The notes below the pieces were generated by a model. That model searched no databases and was not told where the DNA came from. It saw only the letters and a list, made by a program, of their open reading frames with translations. A stretch of DNA of 15,385 nt from Flavobacteriaceae bacterium (lineage in GTDB: Bacteria; Bacteroidota; Bacteroidia; Flavobacteriales; Flavobacteriaceae): positions 15,975 through 31,359 of the forward strand of contig NZHJ01000006.1 in assembly GCA_002691265.1 (NCBI GenBank), in the 5' to 3' direction. The translations under genes and the position numbers were made by a program. Shown in pieces: positions 13,662 to 15,385 of the stretch (the first letter of the stretch is position 1; each line of letters begins with the position of its first letter).

Positions 13662-14969
13662 CTATCCACCAAAATCGTCAAATCGAATATTTTCATCTGG
13701 AATTCCAAAGTCCTCTCCCATTTTTTGTACAGCTTGGTTCATCAGAGGTGGACCACAAAAATATAATTCAATGTCTTCTGGTGATTCATGATCATTCAAA
13801 TAATAATCAATAACACAATTGTGAATGAAACCAATAAAGCCGTCCCCTTCAGAATTTAAATCTTTTTTTACTTTCCAATTATCTTCCTCTAAAGGATCAG
13901 AAAGAGCTACATAAAATTTGAAGTTTGGAAAATCTTTTTCAAGCTTGTAGAAGTGATCCAAATAAAATAACTCTTTTCTAGATCTTCCTCCATACCAAAA
14001 AGTAATTTTTCTTCCTGTTTGTAACGTTCTGAATAAATGATACAAATGAGATCTCATTGGTGCCATACCTGCACCTCCACCCACGTAAAGCATTTCAGCA
14101 TCTGATTCGTTAATAAAAAACTCACCATAAGGACCTGAAATAGTTACTTTATCTCCAGGTTTTCTAGAAAATATATAGGAAGATGCAATTCCAGGATTAA
14201 CGTCCATCCAGTCATTTGCTTTTCTGTCAAATGGTGGGGTAGCGATTCTTACATTTAACATTATATCTCTACCTTCAGCTGGGAATGATGCCATTGAATA
14301 TGCTCTCTCTACAGATTCTGAGTTCTTCATAACAAGAGGCCATAACTTGAAATTATCCCACTCAGATTTAAATTTATCAGGTGAATCATGTTCCTCTGGG
14401 TGAGCAGTTATATCCATATCACCAAAATTAATCTCAGATTCTGGAATATCAATTTGAATGTATCCACCTGCCTTGTAATCCATATCTTCAGGTATTCTGA
14501 CAACAAATTCTTTAATAAAAGACGCAACGTTGTAATTACTAACTACGGTAGCTTCCCATTTCTTTATTCCAAAAACTTCTTCAGGAATTGTTATATCCAT
14601 ATCCTGCTTTACTTTAACTTGACATGCTAATCTTGCTCCAGACTGAAGCTCTTTTCTTGTAAAGTGAGGGGTTTCGGTTGGAAGTGCTTCACCTCCTCCA
14701 GATTTTACATGACACTCACATTGAATACAAGTACCACCTCCTCCACAAGCAGATGGTAGGAAGATTTTTTGCGCGCTTAATGTTGTTAATAATGAATCTC
14801 CAGATGCAACTTCAATTTCTTTTTCTCCGTTGATTTTTATTTTAACGGGGCCTGACGGAGCTAATTTTTCTTTTACAAAAAGTAATACTAATATTAATAG
14901 TAATGAAACTACTAGTAAAATTCCTACCACTAATAAAATTGATTGTGTAATTGATGTAGCTAAAAACAT
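13662..14969 (-). CDS. nqrF: Na+-translocating NADH:quinone reductase subunit F
   Basis: NqrF is the electron entry subunit: it oxidises NADH through FAD and passes electrons to a [2Fe-2S] centre. The 435 residues contain one N-terminal membrane anchor (about 9-32), a ferredoxin domain with C75-x5-C81-x2-C84-x31-C116, an FAD domain with RAYSMAS (222-228) and an NADH domain with GGGAGMAPMRS (297-307), FCGPPLM (404-410) and the C-terminal aromatic in FDDFGG (430-435). Every cofactor residue is intact. The stop of nqrE is two bases before this start, so subunits E and F are co-translated in the standard nqrABCDEF order, and apbE follows. Possession of Na+-NQR implies sodium-motive respiration and fits a marine habitat. 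Confidence 0.98.
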   Translation of the reverse strand: MFLATSITQSILLVVGILLVVSLLLILVLLFVKEKLAPSGPVKIKINGEKEIEVASGDSLLTTLSAQKIFLPSACGGGGTCIQCECHVKSGGGEALPTETPHFTRKELQSGARLACQVKVKQDMDITIPEEVFGIKKWEATVVSNYNVASFIKEFVVRIPEDMDYKAGGYIQIDIPESEINFGDMDITAHPEEHDSPDKFKSEWDNFKLWPLVMKNSESVERAYSMASFPAEGRDIMLNVRIATPPFDRKANDWMDVNPGIASSYIFSRKPGDKVTISGPYGEFFINESDAEMLYVGGGAGMAPMRSHLYHLFRTLQTGRKITFWYGGRSRKELFYLDHFYKLEKDFPNFKFYVALSDPLEEDNWKVKKDLNSEGDGFIGFIHNCVIDYYLNDHESPEDIELYFCGPPLMNQAVQKMGEDFGIPDENIRFDDFGG

Positions 14970-14971
14970 AA

Positions 14972-15385
14972 TTAATTTATATCATTATTAATTTCATATA
15001 CTATTTCTTCTTTATCATCTCCAATCGATTTTTCATTTTCAGTGCCCTCATTTTGAACCAATACTTCTTTTGGAGCTTCGTCTCCTCCAGTTAACATACC
15101 TCCAAAACTCATAAAGCCAATAGCCATTAAACCAGTTATAATAAAAGTAATTCCCAAACCTCTTAATGGGCCTGGAACAGAAGAATATCTAATTTTTTCT
15201 CTAATTGCAGCAATTGCTAAAATTGCCAAAAAGAATCCAAATCCAGAGCCAACTCCATAGGTTGTAGCCAATTGAATTGAAGCTATTTCTCTAGACTGCA
15301 TAAATAATGATCCACCCAAGATTGCACAATTAACGGCAATAAGCGGAAGGAAAATTCCAAGGGAATTATATAGTGCAGGTGAAAA
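14972..15385 (-). CDS. nqrE: Na+-translocating NADH:quinone reductase subunit E, 5' partial
   Basis: NqrE is a membrane subunit that, with NqrD, holds an iron/[2Fe-2S] centre between four cysteines in the membrane. The minus-strand frame is open to the window end (15385), so the N-terminal part, including the first cluster cysteine, is missing. The 137 visible codons begin [15 protein letters not shown] and contain AVNCAI, with the second cluster cysteine, then [19 protein letters not shown] and two more membrane segments. TTG 15319 is internal, because conserved sequence precedes it. After the last membrane segment (FMSFGGM) the protein continues for about 40 residues, rich in Asp and Glu (12 acidic, 3 lysine); Vibrio NqrE ends almost immediately at this point. 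The stop is 2 bp before nqrF. Confidence 0.96.
   Translation of the reverse strand, partial: FSPALYNSLGIFLPLIAVNCAILGGSLFMQSREIASIQLATTYGVGSGFGFFLAILAIAAIREKIRYSSVPGPLRGLGITFIITGLMAIGFMSFGGMLTGGDEAPKEVLVQNEGTENEKSIGDDKEEIVYEINNDIN

Noticed and set aside
14388..14630. 80-codon open frame on the plus strand
   Set aside because: It is antisense to the nqrF ferredoxin and FAD domains, which are clearly coding.
14972..15319. nqrE starting at TTG 15319
   Set aside because: The frame continues to 15385 and encodes conserved NqrE sequence, including the cluster cysteine in AVNCAI.
1..15385. RNA genes, insertion sequences, prophage, CRISPR, defence or biosynthetic clusters
   Set aside because: Nothing seen: genes fill almost the whole window, all gaps are 66 bases or less, and every gene falls in a housekeeping or transport family.

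Overview
The window is a gene-dense, AT-rich (roughly 30 % GC by eye) stretch of a Gram-negative Bacteroidetes chromosome, most likely from a marine member of the Flavobacteriia. The evidence is a lipid A gene (lpxK), a Na+-translocating NADH:quinone reductase (Na+-NQR) locus with apbE, lipoprotein signal peptides, flavobacterial-looking LipA and TatA sequences, start sites preceded by A-rich sequence rather than a Shine-Dalgarno motif, and promoter elements fitting the Bacteroidetes -7 consensus TAnnTTTG. All 18 genes are assignable at least to family level and nearly all are housekeeping genes. I see no RNA gene, insertion sequence, phage, CRISPR array, defence island or biosynthetic cluster, and no gene-free stretch longer than 66 bases.

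Layout. (1) 1-3248, plus strand: a class I aminotransferase (5' end outside the window), murB, a 65-residue membrane-anchored four-cysteine protein resembling the Na+-NQR iron-maturation factor NqrM, and a divergent NRAMP-fold transporter; these genes overlap or nearly touch. (2) 3301-4269: lipA on its own with a TTG start and an unusual repeated N-terminal extension. (3) 4271-5263, minus strand: lpxK, tail-to-tail with lipA. (4) 5308-8479, plus: a tight run of a NIF3/DUF34 protein, a coiled-coil protein of the C4 zinc-ribbon family that has lost its cysteines, a lipoprotein MsrA and an O-methyltransferase. (5) 8474-8746, minus: tatA. (6) 8813-9517, plus: pepE. (7) 9546-12645, plus: gpmI, map and a class I methyltransferase. 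(8) 12649-15385, minus: nqrE (5' end outside the window), nqrF and apbE, transcribed in that order.

How the genes connect. The clearest functional group is Na+-NQR: NqrE and NqrF are subunits, ApbE attaches FMN to subunits NqrB and NqrC, and the small cysteine protein at 1838-2035 is a candidate for the factor that supplies iron to the NqrD/NqrE cysteine cluster. That protein lies in a different operon, beside a transporter of metal-carrier ancestry. The other genes serve peptidoglycan (murB), lipid A (lpxK), lipoate (lipA), glycolysis (gpmI), protein maturation and repair (map, msrA, pepE) and export (tatA).

The points most worth a second look are molecular oddities in familiar families: an NRAMP homologue without the canonical metal-site residues, a cysteine-free zinc-ribbon protein, a LipA with three motif copies spaced 18 residues apart, the candidate NqrM, and convergent gene pairs with no room for terminators. 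I do not see a wholly new multi-gene system here.
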